From Prunella strophiata (Eukaryota; Chordata; Aves; Passeriformes; Prunellidae), in the NCBI GenBank assembly GCA_036583965.1, contig JAZBQD010000034.1, forward strand, positions 6,903,476-6,967,475: a stretch of 64,000 nucleotides of DNA, given 5' to 3'. Below, piece by piece: positions 1-12,052 of this stretch (position 1 is the stretch's first letter; each line of letters opens with the position of its first letter). The position numbers and the translations under genes were made by a program. The notes under the pieces are model-generated. The model was not told the DNA's origin, ran no database searches, and worked only from the letters and a program-made list of their open reading frames with translations.

Positions 1-162
1 TCCTGTTGATGAAGAAACACCATTCTTGGCTTACAGCACAGCTTACCTCTACTGATATTACCACTGAGACAAAAGGCTGGAAATGTTGCTCCAGGATAAG
101 GGTGGATAAGGCAAATATGAACATGCACAAACACACACACCCCCCCAGTGGTGCAGGCATAC

Positions 163-169
163 ATATAAG
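163..169 (+). promoter_or_regulatory. TATA-like box of first Kazal gene
   Basis: An ATATAAG element lies about 90 bases upstream of the first ATG at 254, which fits a short 5' UTR starting near position 195. It follows an (AC)n/C-run stretch at about 128-147. A TATA promoter suits a tissue-restricted secretory gene. No transcript data are available, so the start site is inferred. Confidence 0.5.
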
Positions 170-253
170 CCTGGTTGCCACCTGAGGACAGAATCCAGGT
201 TGTGTTTCCTGAGCAAAAGCCAAGCTCTGCTGCTCACAGCTCATCCAGCCACC

Positions 254-1573
254 ATGAAGATCACGGGGGTGCTGCTTCTGCTCTCTCTGGCCCTTTTCTG
301 CATCTCAGGTGAGTGGCTCCACTGCCTCCTGCTCTGCCTCGGAGTAAGCGCTGGCTGTCTTCAAAACCACAAAAAAACATCCTCAGACTGGAAAGAGCTC
401 CATTCTGCAAGGACTTATTTACTCCTAGAAAGATAGTGTTGAAAAGACTTGACATCAGAGACTATCACTTATGGGGTAATATTTTAGCAACAGAACTGAG
501 TGGGTAAGAACAACTGTGGGAACAGCTCTACTCTCAGTGCTAGTTTATGCATAATGAAAGAAGTGACATGTACGTGGTGCAACCCGGAGACTCAGACAAC
601 CAGTACTTAACCTCTGAAATGTTGCAGAAACACAAATAATTTTACTGAATGAAAGTGAACATTTCTTGTAGTCATCCTGAACCGAGGTGCAGTTTGAGAG
701 CCTGAACTGCTGCAGAAGCTTTATAAATTCACCTCTCACAAAATACTATTCTTATTTAATAATAATATTGGCAATGCATATAAGATGCTGCCTCTGTGTG
801 CTTGTCAGCTTTATGTCCCTGTTTACCTCAATAATTTGCTTCTCTTTTAGTTCATGTCCTGTTCTATCCTTTGAACCATAGAAAATGCCTTTCTCTTCTT
901 TTATTTTACATGGCTTTTTCCATTTTGACAGTAACCCTCATTAAATAAAAATACTACAGAATCAACATACAGTATGGCATAACATTTTGCCTGAAATTCC
1001 TTTTGTCTAAGAATAATTTGCTAACACACAGGGAGTTGGAGGATATGTATTCAGGGCATGCATTCTTAGATTTTAACAGAATCCATGAATTGCATTTGTA
1101 ACATATTTCATTTTTTCTTCTTTTTTTTTTTTTTAGTTCCAGCTACTGATGCGCTGCAGGTAAGGGACAGATTTTTCTATTCTCCATCCTTTCTTTCCTT
1201 AAAGCAGTTTCTGTATAAATCTTTACTAATCACATCATGATGGAGCCTTTCAAAATCCTGAGACTCCCAGCTGCCTGAGCAATATTTGCCACAGATATTA
1301 TCGGGTGAAATTGCCATTTTCATCTGGTGATAGCTTCAACAAGTAGGGCAGTATTCAGTGCATGTCCAAGTTGTTGTCAAAGTTACTGCAGCATCATTTG
1401 CAGTGGTTGCACAGGCTCTGCATGGCTGGAGGCAGCACTGCCCTGCATCCTGCCCTGTCCCTGGGCTTTTCCTCAGCATCTGCTCCTGGGCAGCAAGGGG
1501 GCAGCTCAAGGGGTGTGTGGGGCCTCCTAATGTCACCTTTCTCACCCAGCTTTGGTTGAGAGCTCTTTTTTTT

Positions 1574-1626
<53 letters not shown>

Positions 1627-2262
1627 CTTTTTTTTTTTTTTTGTGAATACAGGCTGCACCAGTCTACTGCAAGAACCAGAGGACTATCAGGAATATGTGT
1701 TCCATGGAGTATGTGCCCCACTGTGGCTCTGATGGTGTCACCTACCCCAACAAATGCACGTTCTGCAACGCGTTCCTGTACGTATGGAATAAATCTCTTC
1801 ACCTCCTAAGTGGTGAATTAACTTAGCTTAAACTGGGTAATCAGTCTTGGACACTGGTTGGAGAAGTAAAGTTCTTTTATTTTGTTGGTTTGTTCTCTCA
1901 TCAGCAAGGGTAATTTTTTTTTTTTTTTTATTGGGAGAGCTTGCTAGCAACTCCTTTCTTTCAGATATAGAGACAACAGTGTGTTCTCCATTTTCCTACT
2001 TAAGTGATTTGCAACACAGCTTTTGCTCAGCAAATAAGTCTGTTTCTTACAGACTATTTGGTCTTTTACATTAAGAACTTTTCTTGTCTTTATATGTCAA
2101 CAATAAAAGGAAATATATGGAATAGAGTTCAGAAGTCCCTCTGTGGTGCAGAGGGACAGACCAACAGTAAAAGCCCAGATGTTCTGTCTCTGAGGTACTG
2201 ATTTCTTTCTCTGCAGGAGAAGCCGTGGAGGTCTTGGCTTGAGGTCTCTTAATGCATGTTAA
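254..2262 (+). CDS. single-domain Kazal serine protease inhibitor (SPINK family), 4 exons
   Basis: Predicted secreted protease inhibitor of 82 residues. Exons are 254-308, 1137-1159, 1653-1777 and 2217-2262 (stop TAA), with intron phases 1, 0 and 2 and canonical GT/AG ends. Residues 1 to about 18 ([18 protein letters not shown]) are a typical signal peptide. The Kazal domain spans residues 32-82 with spacing C-x9-C-x7-C-x10-C-x2-C-x17-C. The reactive loop reads CSMEY, which puts Met44 at P1 and suggests elastase- or chymotrypsin-like targets. The run [14 protein letters not shown] resembles, from memory, the last Kazal domain of chicken ovoinhibitor more than ovomucoid. The first Kazal half-exon follows an extreme poly-T tract. 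It is the first of three same-strand Kazal genes. The exact orthologue is uncertain, so no symbol is given. Confidence 0.85.
1565..1642 (+). repeat. poly-T tract (about 77 nt) at a splice acceptor
   Basis: This nearly pure T run, with C only at 1575 and 1627, ends 10 bases before the first base of exon 3 of the first Kazal gene (1653). It forms, or abuts, that exon's polypyrimidine tract. Its length suggests homopolymer expansion or a fossil poly-A tail of a retroelement inserted on the opposite strand. Confidence 0.9.
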
Positions 2263-2379
2263 GTTCTCAACTGGATTCAGCTGAAAAAGAGCATCCCTCC
2301 CCAGCAATGTTCCCCATGGCAGATGACTTCCTAAACCTCTGACCCTTGAAAACCTCTTATCAATTGTGAAACCTCTGAT

Positions 2380-2385
2380 AATAAA
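2380..2385 (+). promoter_or_regulatory. polyadenylation signal of first Kazal gene
   Basis: AATAAA lies 118 bases after the stop codon at 2262 and is the first canonical signal downstream, giving a short 3' UTR typical of SPINK genes. Confidence 0.65.
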
Positions 2386-5300
2386 AAAAACTACCCAGCA
2401 TTTATGTCTTCCTTTAGTCTCATTCTGGCTTTACCTAACATGTTGCATGATTATACCACTGCAACAGTCCTGGGGTGTGGGAATTAATGGGCAAATTGCA
2501 GGGAGAGGGAGAACGGTGTCCTGATCTACAAAAATATCAACCCCAACTGCAAAGGCAGTGAGCAACTTTTGTGGGCATCTGCCTTCATCCAGCTTTCCAA
2601 AAGAAAACCCAGGCTGGAGATGCATCCTGGTGCTCCTGTCCATTTAGTGCTCTGAGGGGATCTGACAAATTCTCTGCCTGGCTGAGAGGAGCTGCCTCCC
2701 TCCCCAGCTGCTGCTGTCAAATGCCTGCAGCCTCACCCAGCCTCACTCTTTGTAGCCTGGCAGCACCAAGAGGCCCCAGGCAAAGCTAAACATTAACACA
2801 ATTAGAGACAGTCCCAAGACTTGTAATTGAGGTGATTCTGGCACTGTTCCTGACACACAGAAGGGGTCTTGCTGGCACAATGAGCTGCTCATCCCTGTTT
2901 CAGTTTCCAAGCTTATCCCAAATTTCTTACACCTGGAAGAGAATACGTGAGGAAGGTCACATTCCCAGCTGCCTCCACCTCACTGAGCAGGATTGAAAAC
3001 CCACCTCTAGGTGAGAGAAGGCCTTTTGCAATCTGCTCTGCTCCCCAGAGCAATGTCACAGGGTGTTTTCTCTGGGCTGCCCACGCTGCTTCATTGCTGA
3101 GGGGCATTGCAGAAAACCCGTGGGCAGCCATGTGCTAGCAGAGCTGATGTCCAGGGGATGCTGGCAACCAGTGCCACAGCCCATCTGGGCACCTCACCCA
3201 TCCTTTGCTGCTGGTTGAAGGTAATTACCTTGACTGTTGCTTGTAGAGGATCCTTTGAGATTCTCCGGCCTCTGGAAACCTCGGCTGATGAAAGGAAGGG
3301 CTCAGAGTCAGAGTGTTAATTTATTATTCATTAACAGCCAGGCGCTGCCAGTGCCGCGTGCTGTAGAGGCAGCAGTCTCACAGTCAAATAGTTAATGATC
3401 TTAAGTGACAATGTGTCACTTCCCAGAGACTGCAGAGAGCAGCTCTCTAAAAGGAGACAATTTATTTCCAAAAGACACGACTCTCTGCAGCCATTTAGTG
3501 CCAAGTCCCTTCGTGGGGCTGGAATGTCCCTCCTGTGAGGGGGAGGTCTGTGTGCAGGAAGGCTTTTCAGGGTCAGATGTGATTTCTTGGGACCAGGACA
3601 AATTGAGGCTCTGGGAGGTAGTGCTGAGGGTGTGGGGCACATTCAGTCTCCTTCTTCTCCCCCTCTGCTGAGTGTGGCAGTCAGGGTAGGAGAGCACCAG
3701 CTGCAGCAGTTATTTTTTTCCTTGGGCAGCAGCAGGGAGGATGAGGATGGCCCTGAGCAACCACGATGCCTTGGAGACAAGCAGAGCTCTCAATTGTGCT
3801 GGAGATCCCCGTGATGCTCAGAGGGCCTCTTGCAGGGGCATGTCTGCCAAACAGGAAAATCCAGCAGGCAATTAAGGGCAATTCCTGTGAGTAGAAATGA
3901 TAAATCCTCTGTGATTGCTCAGGAGTGACCAAGGGCAGAGCAGGACCCCAGTGGAGCCCCCGGCCTCCCACCCCAGCAGCTCATCCTGGATGCTCCTTAG
4001 GATGGAGAGGAAGAGAATTCTCCTTTATGAGCACCTCGTTGGAAATAATTTTTTTTATTGCTTCTCAATAAAATCCTGCCACAACAGCACAAATCCTCTC
4101 ACCATTACTAATCTAACTCTCCCTCCAGGAAATTCAAGGCAGGAAACATTGTCTGCCTGCCAAGGTATTTTATGGTACAATTCTTTGAGCAGTACCTCAG
4201 CACTTTATGTCATTATCTGATGTTTTGGATTCAGGAAATGCCATTCAATTACCCCACAACCTGATTAACACATTGCATGTACTTATTTTGTTCTGCTTTA
4301 TTTTATATAGTTTCTTCTATTTTTGTGCATTGTTCGACTTTTTGCTGGCCAAAATATACCTCAGGCCAGTCTAGACCTTTCTGTTAATCCAGTTTCTCTC
4401 TGTGGCTTCTGTCAGGAGAAATGGTTTGTTACTTCATTCTTTCTTGATGTGTAGAACAATAAAATTGTGTTTGAAAAGTGAATTAGTTGCGGGTGTTTTG
4501 GGGGGCTGGCTGTGTCAGCTATTGCAGTGAGGCAGAGCTGAGATTCACTGAGGGATTGGGATCCTCAGCCTTCTGCTGTTAGCATGCAGCTTCCAGACAG
4601 TCAAATTATTCCAGACACCCTTGCCTGTGATATCATCTATGCTTAAAAGACTGGAGATATTCAGGCAGCAATCAGATAGCTGAACTGCAAGGAGAAATAA
4701 TAGGTGAGTGCGGCTTAGAGCAGGGGCTTTGCCGGCTGTAAATTGAATTTCTGTTCCCATAGAAGATCCAGCTCTGCCCCCGTGTGCAGAGGTGCGGGAA
4801 CAGCAGCTGGGCCGGCTCTGCTGCGGTTGTTGCCCATGGCAGGAGCCGCTTCGCTCTCGCTCAGCCCCGGCAGCCGCAGCGCGCAGCGAGGACAGCGATA
4901 CCGCTGCTGGCATGACAACACATCTTGCGTGCACACATCCACCCTCGTATTTAACAATAATGATAAAAAAAACCCTTGTTGCTCTTTGTAGGCAGATGAA
5001 GCCTACGGCAAGTTTTAAACCAAAGCAGGGAGCAGCACCAGTGAAGAATTTTTTAGGTTGTGGTAGGCTATGGACTTACTTGAGGTAGGAAGTCTCAAGA
5101 CCAGAGAATTTTCCCAGGAAATTATCACTGATGTGGGGGAAAATACTACTGGATTAGAAACCCAGAGTTATTGGAAATTTACCTTAATACAAGAGGACCC
5201 ATGATATGATGGCAACATTTATCCCATTCATGTGGCCATAACCTTCCTGAATGTTTGCCCTTGAGGAGTCTGAAATAGAAGGAAGCATTTTATTTAAGAG

Positions 5301-7825
5301 TTTTATTTAAGCTTTTATATGGGTCTCATATCTGTAGAAACATTAAAATAATCCCATAGTCACTTTACTGAGCCCTCCATCATGATATTTCTGAACCTCA
5401 GAATCACAGGACAGCTTGGCTTGGAACTGATCTCTGGAGATCATGCAGTCCAAACCCCCTGCCAAAGCAGGGACACCTGGAGCAGGTGACAGGAACATGG
5501 CCAAGTGGTTTTGGGATGACCCCAGAGAGACTCCACGACCTCCCTGGGCAGCTGTTCCAGTGCTCTGCAACTCTCAATGGAAAGAAGTTTCTCCTCATGT
5601 CGAGGTGGAACCTGTGTTTTAGGTTATGGGCATTGCTCCTTGTCCTGTCACTGGGCACCACTGAGAAGAGTCTGGCACCATCACACACATCCCAGGGGTT
5701 TGGGCAGGTGGGTTCACTTTGCCATTCCCATTTGCAACAGGTGTTTGACTATTTCCCAAGGCTCACAGTCATGAGTACTGCTGTTTTTCACTGCTCCTAA
5801 TGCCTGTTTTCAGTCCATCTGCTCTCCTGTGATTACTGCTGTCCCATTCCCTCTGTTTCCTGCTAATGGGGCTCCTTGTGCAATCCCCTGGCACACCTCT
5901 CCCAGCAGCTCTCCTGCCCTGCCCTGGACACTGCCCCTTGTCTCCCATCCCTTCTCCCAGACCCTGCAGCAAGGCTCTTTCCTAGTTTCTATTTTTCTCC
6001 CTGCTGCCCTGGGAAGTGGCAGGGGCTGCTGGAGGAGAAGAGCTCTTTGGATGGCCACCAAGACCCTCAGGGGCAGCACGTGGGGCAGAGCAGATCTCCC
6101 AGAGGATCTAACTAATGAAAGGGCAGGTGTTGGCCTGACATGAGAGTGATGCCGCTCCCTGGCAGACACCTGCCAGGCACAACAGCTCCTGCTGGCCTCA
6201 GCCTGGCAGGAAACACAGCAGGAGAAGCAGCACAGTTCTGCTAATGGGGATCTCAGATCTGCAGGTGAGTATGGGGGAGTTTGGGTTGCAGGGCTGAAGA
6301 GGAGACAGACTCTGCTCCTGGAGCCCCCCCAGCCACTGGGGCTGGCAAGCAGCACCTCCACTGGTGGCTGCTGCAAGTTCTGAGGAAGCTTTGTTTTCAG
6401 ACTTTGGCATTCCTGCCCCTGGAGATTAATCAATATTAATGCTTCCGTGACTACTGCTTCCTTTCCAAATGTGCTCACAATCAGTTCAAGAAATCTGAAA
6501 GTCAACTTGCTCAGGATGCTAAGAATGCGACAGAAACAACTTTCAAAGGAACCCTTCAACTTGTGATATTTGTGAAAGAGATCCAAATAGCATTATTCAT
6601 TTATTTTTCAGGAAAATGATTTCATTGATATAAACAGGCCAAATCCCACAAGCTCCATTCTGTGACTGCGGTTCCCTTACACTTTCAGCTACATTTTTAT
6701 GATTTATCTGCTCATGCCAAGTGTTGAACATCTCCCAGGATAATAAGAAAACCAATTCTGATTTTCTATTTAAAACTCAGGCTGCCTTTAAGCCACATGT
6801 ATGAATTAAGCTTCTTTTGAAGCACAAACAAGTTCCATCCGTCACTTCCTGCCGTGACTACCTTAAATCAAAAATTTATTATTTTATGCAATATCCCCTA
6901 TTTGTTTTTCCATACACTTGTGATAGAGTCGAGCCACTTAGCAGAGCCTAGCACATTATTTATCACTTATCTTTCCTAAAACATGACTCTCAGCTGACAC
7001 TCTAAATTTAATGCCATATAATTGAGGGAGAAGGGGGAAGCCTAACGGCTCTCCTTCTGTTTGCAGTTACTGGAATTTTTTCTGGAATGCCTTTGGTATT
7101 AACAAGCCCATTTCACCTGCACAGAGTACCAGTTGCTTGCCATTAATAGGAAACATTATCCCAGTACAGATTTAAGGCTACTTATTCTCATAATTTCTTA
7201 ATCAGACTCGTGCTCATTGCCAACAGATGAATAACTCTTGCTCCTACACAGAAATGTCTAATAAACTTCTGGGGGTTTTTGTAATGCTTTTCTCTCGTGA
7301 TGACTTTCTGTGGGTGAGAAATCCAGTGTACCAGGAAATTAGAGGAGAGAGTGTGGAGAGATTCACTAAGACTTCAGCATCTTCAAAGTGCACTGATGCT
7401 TGCCAGATCCCAGGTATGATGTCAGTAAAACCTTAAAGTGTCCCATGCTTCTGTCACCCCACTCTGCTGTACCATGAAAGTCTCCCAGAGCCCAGCTCCT
7501 GTCTAGCATACGTGATAGGGTGAGCACAAGTCAAACACTTCCAACAAATGGGCTCTTTTTTCCCTTCCCCAACTTCCATATTCCATTTCATAACATCCGC
7601 TATTGAGACAGTGCTCCTGTTTGGAAAGTACAAATCACTCATTGTACAGCAAGACGCCTTTGTTAACAAGCTGGGTGTAGCTCACATTTTTGTTTAATTC
7701 TTCTGGGCATCTCTCTAACAAACAAGTATTCTTTGGAGCTCAACTCGGTAATCGATACAATTTTCTTAGTTTACAGAGCAAATAATTACTTTCTGGTGAT
7801 GACTTCACAAGGTCGGGGAGATGCA
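2386..7825. other. intergenic stretch between Kazal genes 1 and 2
   Basis: No supported exon was seen on either strand; I looked for Kazal half-domain exons (CG[ST][DN]G...TY followed by CxxC) and found none. It contains a CR1 fragment at about 5398-5690, an isolated CpG-dense patch at about 4775-4910, and AT-rich unique DNA at about 6420-7060. The open frames here, including the 258-codon minus-strand one at 5810-6586, lack splice or family support and look like chance. Confidence 0.6.
5398..5690 (-). mobile_element. CR1 LINE 3' fragment
   Basis: Read on the + strand, the segment begins with the complement of the CR1 3' tail (CAGAATCACAGG). It continues with recognisable CR1 text: AACCCCCTGCCAAAGCAGGG at about 5454, a TCCCTGGGCAGC...TTCCAGTGCTC block near 5540, and TTGTCCTGTCACTGGGCACC near 5639. 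The element therefore points to the minus strand. It is truncated at its 5' end, as most CR1 copies are. Confidence 0.85.
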
Positions 7826-7833
7826 TATATATA
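7826..7833 (+). promoter_or_regulatory. TATA box of three-domain Kazal gene
   Basis: TATATATA lies 92 bases upstream of the ATG at 7918, which fits a transcription start near 7855 and a GC-rich 5' UTR of about 60 bases. I saw no convincing palindromic steroid-receptor element close by. Confidence 0.6.
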
Positions 7834-7917
7834 CTGGGGAGGGAGAAGGCTGAGCACCATCCACGGACTCTCCGGCAACCGACCCACGCGGAACAGCCGC
7901 TACCATCCGCCGCCAGC

Positions 7918-10900
7918 ATGAAGATGGCCAACTGTGCTGCCCTTCTGGGGTTGGTCCTTCTTGGCTGCTTTTCTGGTAAGTCATTTCTGTCATTTTTGTT
8001 ACACTCTGTGCTGGTCTAGACCTCCTGATCCTTTCCCTGTCTCTGTACATCCTGAAGGATGCAGCCTCTTGGGGATGGGATGGTTTAGGAATACGCGGCC
8101 TCTCTTTTCAATGAGCTTCACCCTTGTGCAGACAAACACATGGGATCTATGCTTAAGCTTTTGAGCCTTAATGGGGATTATGGAGCTAAAGAAGGATAAA
8201 ATTTTTGGTCCTATTTCTTGTTTAGTGAGTCAGAATTTCTGGTTTCACAAATAAGTGATTTTTTTTTTTTAATCTCGGTGTATCGCTTTGCATTTACTTG
8301 GAGTAGATTAAACATTTGGGAAGATAATCACTTCTTGGTAATGAGAAGGTGTATTTGGCTACTCTGTAGGGAAATTGATGATTCCAAAGGAATTTTAGTG
8401 AAGGGCATAATACAATTTTTACATTTTGTAATTTCTATTTTTATTTTAGATCTTGCTGTTGCTCAAAGACGGGTGAGTATTAGATCTTTGTCATTTAGTC
8501 TTGATTTCTAAGTCTAGATGAATAATTCATACTCACACTATATGTCAGGGAATGCTTGAGGGGAAAAAAAAAAGAGAAAATGAATAAAAAAGAAGTGCCC
8601 CTAAGTGCACCTTTTTTCCCAACATAAGAAAACACCTTTGTCAGAGAGAGATAATTTAGCACTTTGATGATTAAAAAGACAGCGATTAATAATGTAGAAT
8701 GCGAGTCAGCACAGCGCAGAGTGCCAGTAGAAAAATCTATATGACTATTGAATATCTGCCTAATATCTTCCCTGTCTTGATTCTCCAAGGAATGATCATT
8801 TTTGCCCATAATTCTCGCCAAAATTACTTTAAGTCTTAACAGCAGAGAGGTGCTTTCATTATGCTGTAAGACACTCGATATAAATTCTCCTTCACCATGG
8901 AGGAACCATAGACATTCCTCCCAGTAGCCTCCCAGTGCAGCAAAAACATGATTAGGGCAAGAACACCCTTCTGTTTGTCTGGAGACATGACAAATCTCCT
9001 TCCCCAGGCCTCCTGCGGCGCCTACATGATGACTGGCAAAACCATGAACGTCGTCTGCCCCCGCAACTACGACCCCGTGTGTGGCACCAATGGCCGCACC
9101 TACCCCAACGAGTGCTCCCTCTGCAAGGACTTCTTGTGAGTAGAAAGTCCCCTGATCACCTACAGTGCCAGTTCAAGCAGCAGGCAGAAGCCCTTGGGGT
9201 GGTGACTAATCGTGGGGTGGACTAGAATTTTCTTAAGTTTCTGTCTTCCTTAATGCCTAGGATCTTCTGTGTCAAAGCTCCAGAATCTGATTAATTACTG
9301 GGGCTTTACGGGTGGAGGGACTTGATGATTGAGATGATAACATGGCATGAAAAGATTAATCCCTGCTTTCCTTCTCCCTCTCTCCCTCCAGCCGCAACCG
9401 TGCTCTTGACAAGAAACACGACGGAAGATGCGTTAGGGTATGGTCAGAGATTGGTTCCTTCCCCTGCTGGGTGATAGCCAGACACAAACCTAGCCTAGGA
9501 TTCCTTCTGTACTGAACCCACACAATTGCTAGCTCTCAGAAATGGGGTGAAAATGAAGGACTTCAGATTAGCAGGGAAATTTAATTTGCATTTTGTTTGA
9601 ACTGCTAAAATCAGTGAGCTTTAAAAGGCAAAAGATCTTCTGTATAACACTAGAGTTTAGAGAGGAAATTTTTTGATTTCAAGAGTGTTTCATTCAGTGT
9701 TTGTTTCATTCAAACGCTTCCCTTTACATTTAGACTTAAAGGCTTGTTGTAGCTAAGAAATTCCCAGAAGAAGTTTGAATTTCAACTAAACTATAATTTT
9801 GTAACAGAAAAAAACCTGATTCTATCAGAATGTTTATCACAAAGTTAAGTTAAAGTTAGTATCAATATATGGAGCTACCATGAAGTGACAAAGAATGTCT
9901 ATTTTTAGTTTAGAGAGAGAGAGAGAGAGAGTAAAGAAACATTCTGGCTGTGCAATTTCACATAATACAACAACTCCCATTTCAATACACTCAGAGTAAT
10001 TGCAGGAGCAGCGAGCTGAGTGTAAACTCCATTTTTGAACAGTGTGAGGTATTTTAGGCAAGGATCCTTCATGGTGGCATTCAGAGGGAAAATCCCCAAG
10101 ATGACAGAGATGAAGCCACCTCAGAACAGATACTGATGCTGTACCCACAGGCAGGATTTAATCTGTGCTCCCCCAAATCCACCACACTGTGGCTGGAAGC
10201 CCCGTTCATCTTGCAGCTCTGGGTAGAGGGGGGAATGTCCCTTGTGCCACACTCCATTACATAGGGCTGCTGCAAAGGGGAGCAGAGATTCAAATGCTGC
10301 TCTGGGACTGTTTCAGGTCGACTGTACTGGTTTCCTGAAGCCTGGCAGTGGTTACAACATCCCCTGCACCCTGGAGTACTCCCCCATCTGCGGCACCAAC
10401 GGCATCACCTACAGGAACAAGTGCCAGTTCTGTACTGCTGTGGCGTAAGTGAAGGGCCCAGGTCAGGGCAGGGTTTCTGGATCAGTATTCTCTTTTTGGT
10501 ATTTGGAGCATAAAGGGGTAATTTGGCTCATGAAGCAGCTGCACTGTGCTCATTCATTCTTCACTTGCTTTCTCCCCACAGGAGCGGCCTGGACGTGAAC
10601 CTGCAGACCTATGGACAGTGCTTCCAGGTAAAGCCAGAAATCTGCACTCTTAACTGCTGTTATATTTTGCAACACAAATTCATGGCTGAATAACAGAAAT
10701 GCCTCCACTGTCCTAGGTGCATTTGGTTTGGAAATGGGACTTGAGGAAAATAATTATGCCAGGGTCAATAGGGTATGGAACTAAATCCATAGGCTGAGAT
10801 ATTTGGTCCTCCTCTCTGATCTGGGAATAGCAGGCAGAAGGTGCTGAGACCTTCATTTGCTGTGAAACTGGATGAGCAAGAGATGCTGCATCATTGATGC

Positions 10901-11936
10901 AGGAGCACCGTTGGTAGCAGTGATTCCCTGGGTGGGAGAACTTAGTGCACTGGGGCTTGTGACCACCCCCTTTCTGTCCACTTGCCTCTGCTTGCCTGAT
11001 GAACCAGAGCAGCCAGTGGGAGAGCCAGCCTGGAAATACTAGCATGGTCCTTGCCACTACTTAAATAATAATATTTATTAGATTTCTTTTGCCTCCACCA
11101 TCTCCCTGCTTCAGGCTGCTCCAGGCAAGCACATTCTCTGAGTCTGCAGAATTGCTGGAACAACAGAGCCCTGCTCCTGGAAAGCGCTTCCGTGCTTCGC
11201 CACATCACAAATACTAAATAAACATAAAGCACTTATGTGGGAAAACAGAGGGAGCAGAAGTTTTAAACCCTGTTTTTTGTTCCATTAGCAAAATGTAAAC
11301 ATCGACTGCAGCGCTTTCCAGCAGAAGGGCGGCAACCTCGCCTGCACCTCCGAGTACACCCCCATCTGCGGCTCCGACGGCAGGACCTACGGGAACAAGT
11401 GCCAGTTCTGCAGCGCTGTCTCGTGAGTACAGAGCTCACTGTGTGGCCACAGAACCAGGGGAGCTCCCGTGCAGCTGTGGCAGAACCCCCAGAGCTCCCG
11501 TTAGCTCCCATCCCTACCCCATGCTCCTCTCCCAGCGCTCGCTCCTCTGCCACCCCCCAGGCGCCACAGATCCTAAGCCTGAGTGAGTCTTCTCCTCCTC
11601 CCCTTGCAATTAAAAGCAGATCCCCGCTTGCAGGCTCATAGCATTGCTGGCTGCCTCCCTGTCAGGGTGATTGAAAGTGTGACCGTAGGAGGTGTCCAAA
11701 ATTATGGGGTTTGTCCCAAATCTCTTCGACGTATGAAAGCGTGTAACTCGAGGAATCTGAAAAGAGGTGGAACATTAAGCCAAGTACTCTATGACTTGGA
11801 GAGCACAAGGGCATTTGGGTTATTTGGGCAAAGTTAGGCTATAAAAATGAGATCCATGTCTCTAATTTTGGTCTCCCTCTCTCTCTTCAGACGCAAACTT
11901 GGAGGTCTGTTCGTCAGGCACCAGGGCGAATGCTAA
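7918..11936 (+). CDS. three-domain Kazal inhibitor (ovomucoid/ovoinhibitor-like), 8 exons
   Basis: Predicted secreted 202-residue inhibitor. Exons are 7918-7975, 8450-8472, 9008-9135, 9392-9437, 10317-10444, 10582-10627, 11289-11422 and 11891-11936 (stop TAA), total 609 nt. Residues 1 to about 24 are a signal peptide ([19 protein letters not shown] start). Kazal domains lie at residues 28-85, 86-143 and 144-202. Each is encoded by two exons with an internal phase-2 intron and phase-0 introns between domains, the ovomucoid/ovoinhibitor plan. Cysteine spacing is x13 (x11 in domain 3)-x7-x10-x2-x16/17. Reactive loops are CPRNY (P1 Arg), CTLEY (P1 Leu, the same loop as ovomucoid third domains) and CTSEY (P1 Ser). 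No N-glycosylation sequon is present, unlike the glycosylated ovomucoids. It may be a lineage ovomucoid paralogue rather than ovomucoid itself. Confidence 0.92.
9912..9931 (+). repeat. (GA)n microsatellite
   Basis: About ten GA dinucleotides in the intron between the fourth and fifth exons of the three-domain Kazal gene. Confidence 0.9.
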
Positions 11937-12046
11937 GCGCTGGAGCTGGACCCTTCAACATGACATTTCCCTCACAAATGCTTCAATCAAACGTGCTCTT
12001 CCTTGCTCCCTCAACTGTTATGCATCAGTCTCTGCTTTGATTGATC

Positions 12047-12052
12047 AATAAA
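12047..12052 (+). promoter_or_regulatory. polyadenylation signal of three-domain Kazal gene
   Basis: AATAAA (within TCAATAAATTAAATG) lies 111 bases after the stop at 11936. It is the first canonical signal after the gene. Confidence 0.8.

Noticed and set aside
1336..1809. Poly-Lys and poly-Phe frames near 1.6 kb
   Set aside because: They translate the poly-T tract and run across the true Kazal exon in wrong frames.
5810..6586. 258-codon minus-strand open frame between Kazal genes
   Set aside because: No recognisable domain, Cys/Ser/Leu-rich composition without pattern, and overlapping open frames on the other strand; no splice or promoter support.
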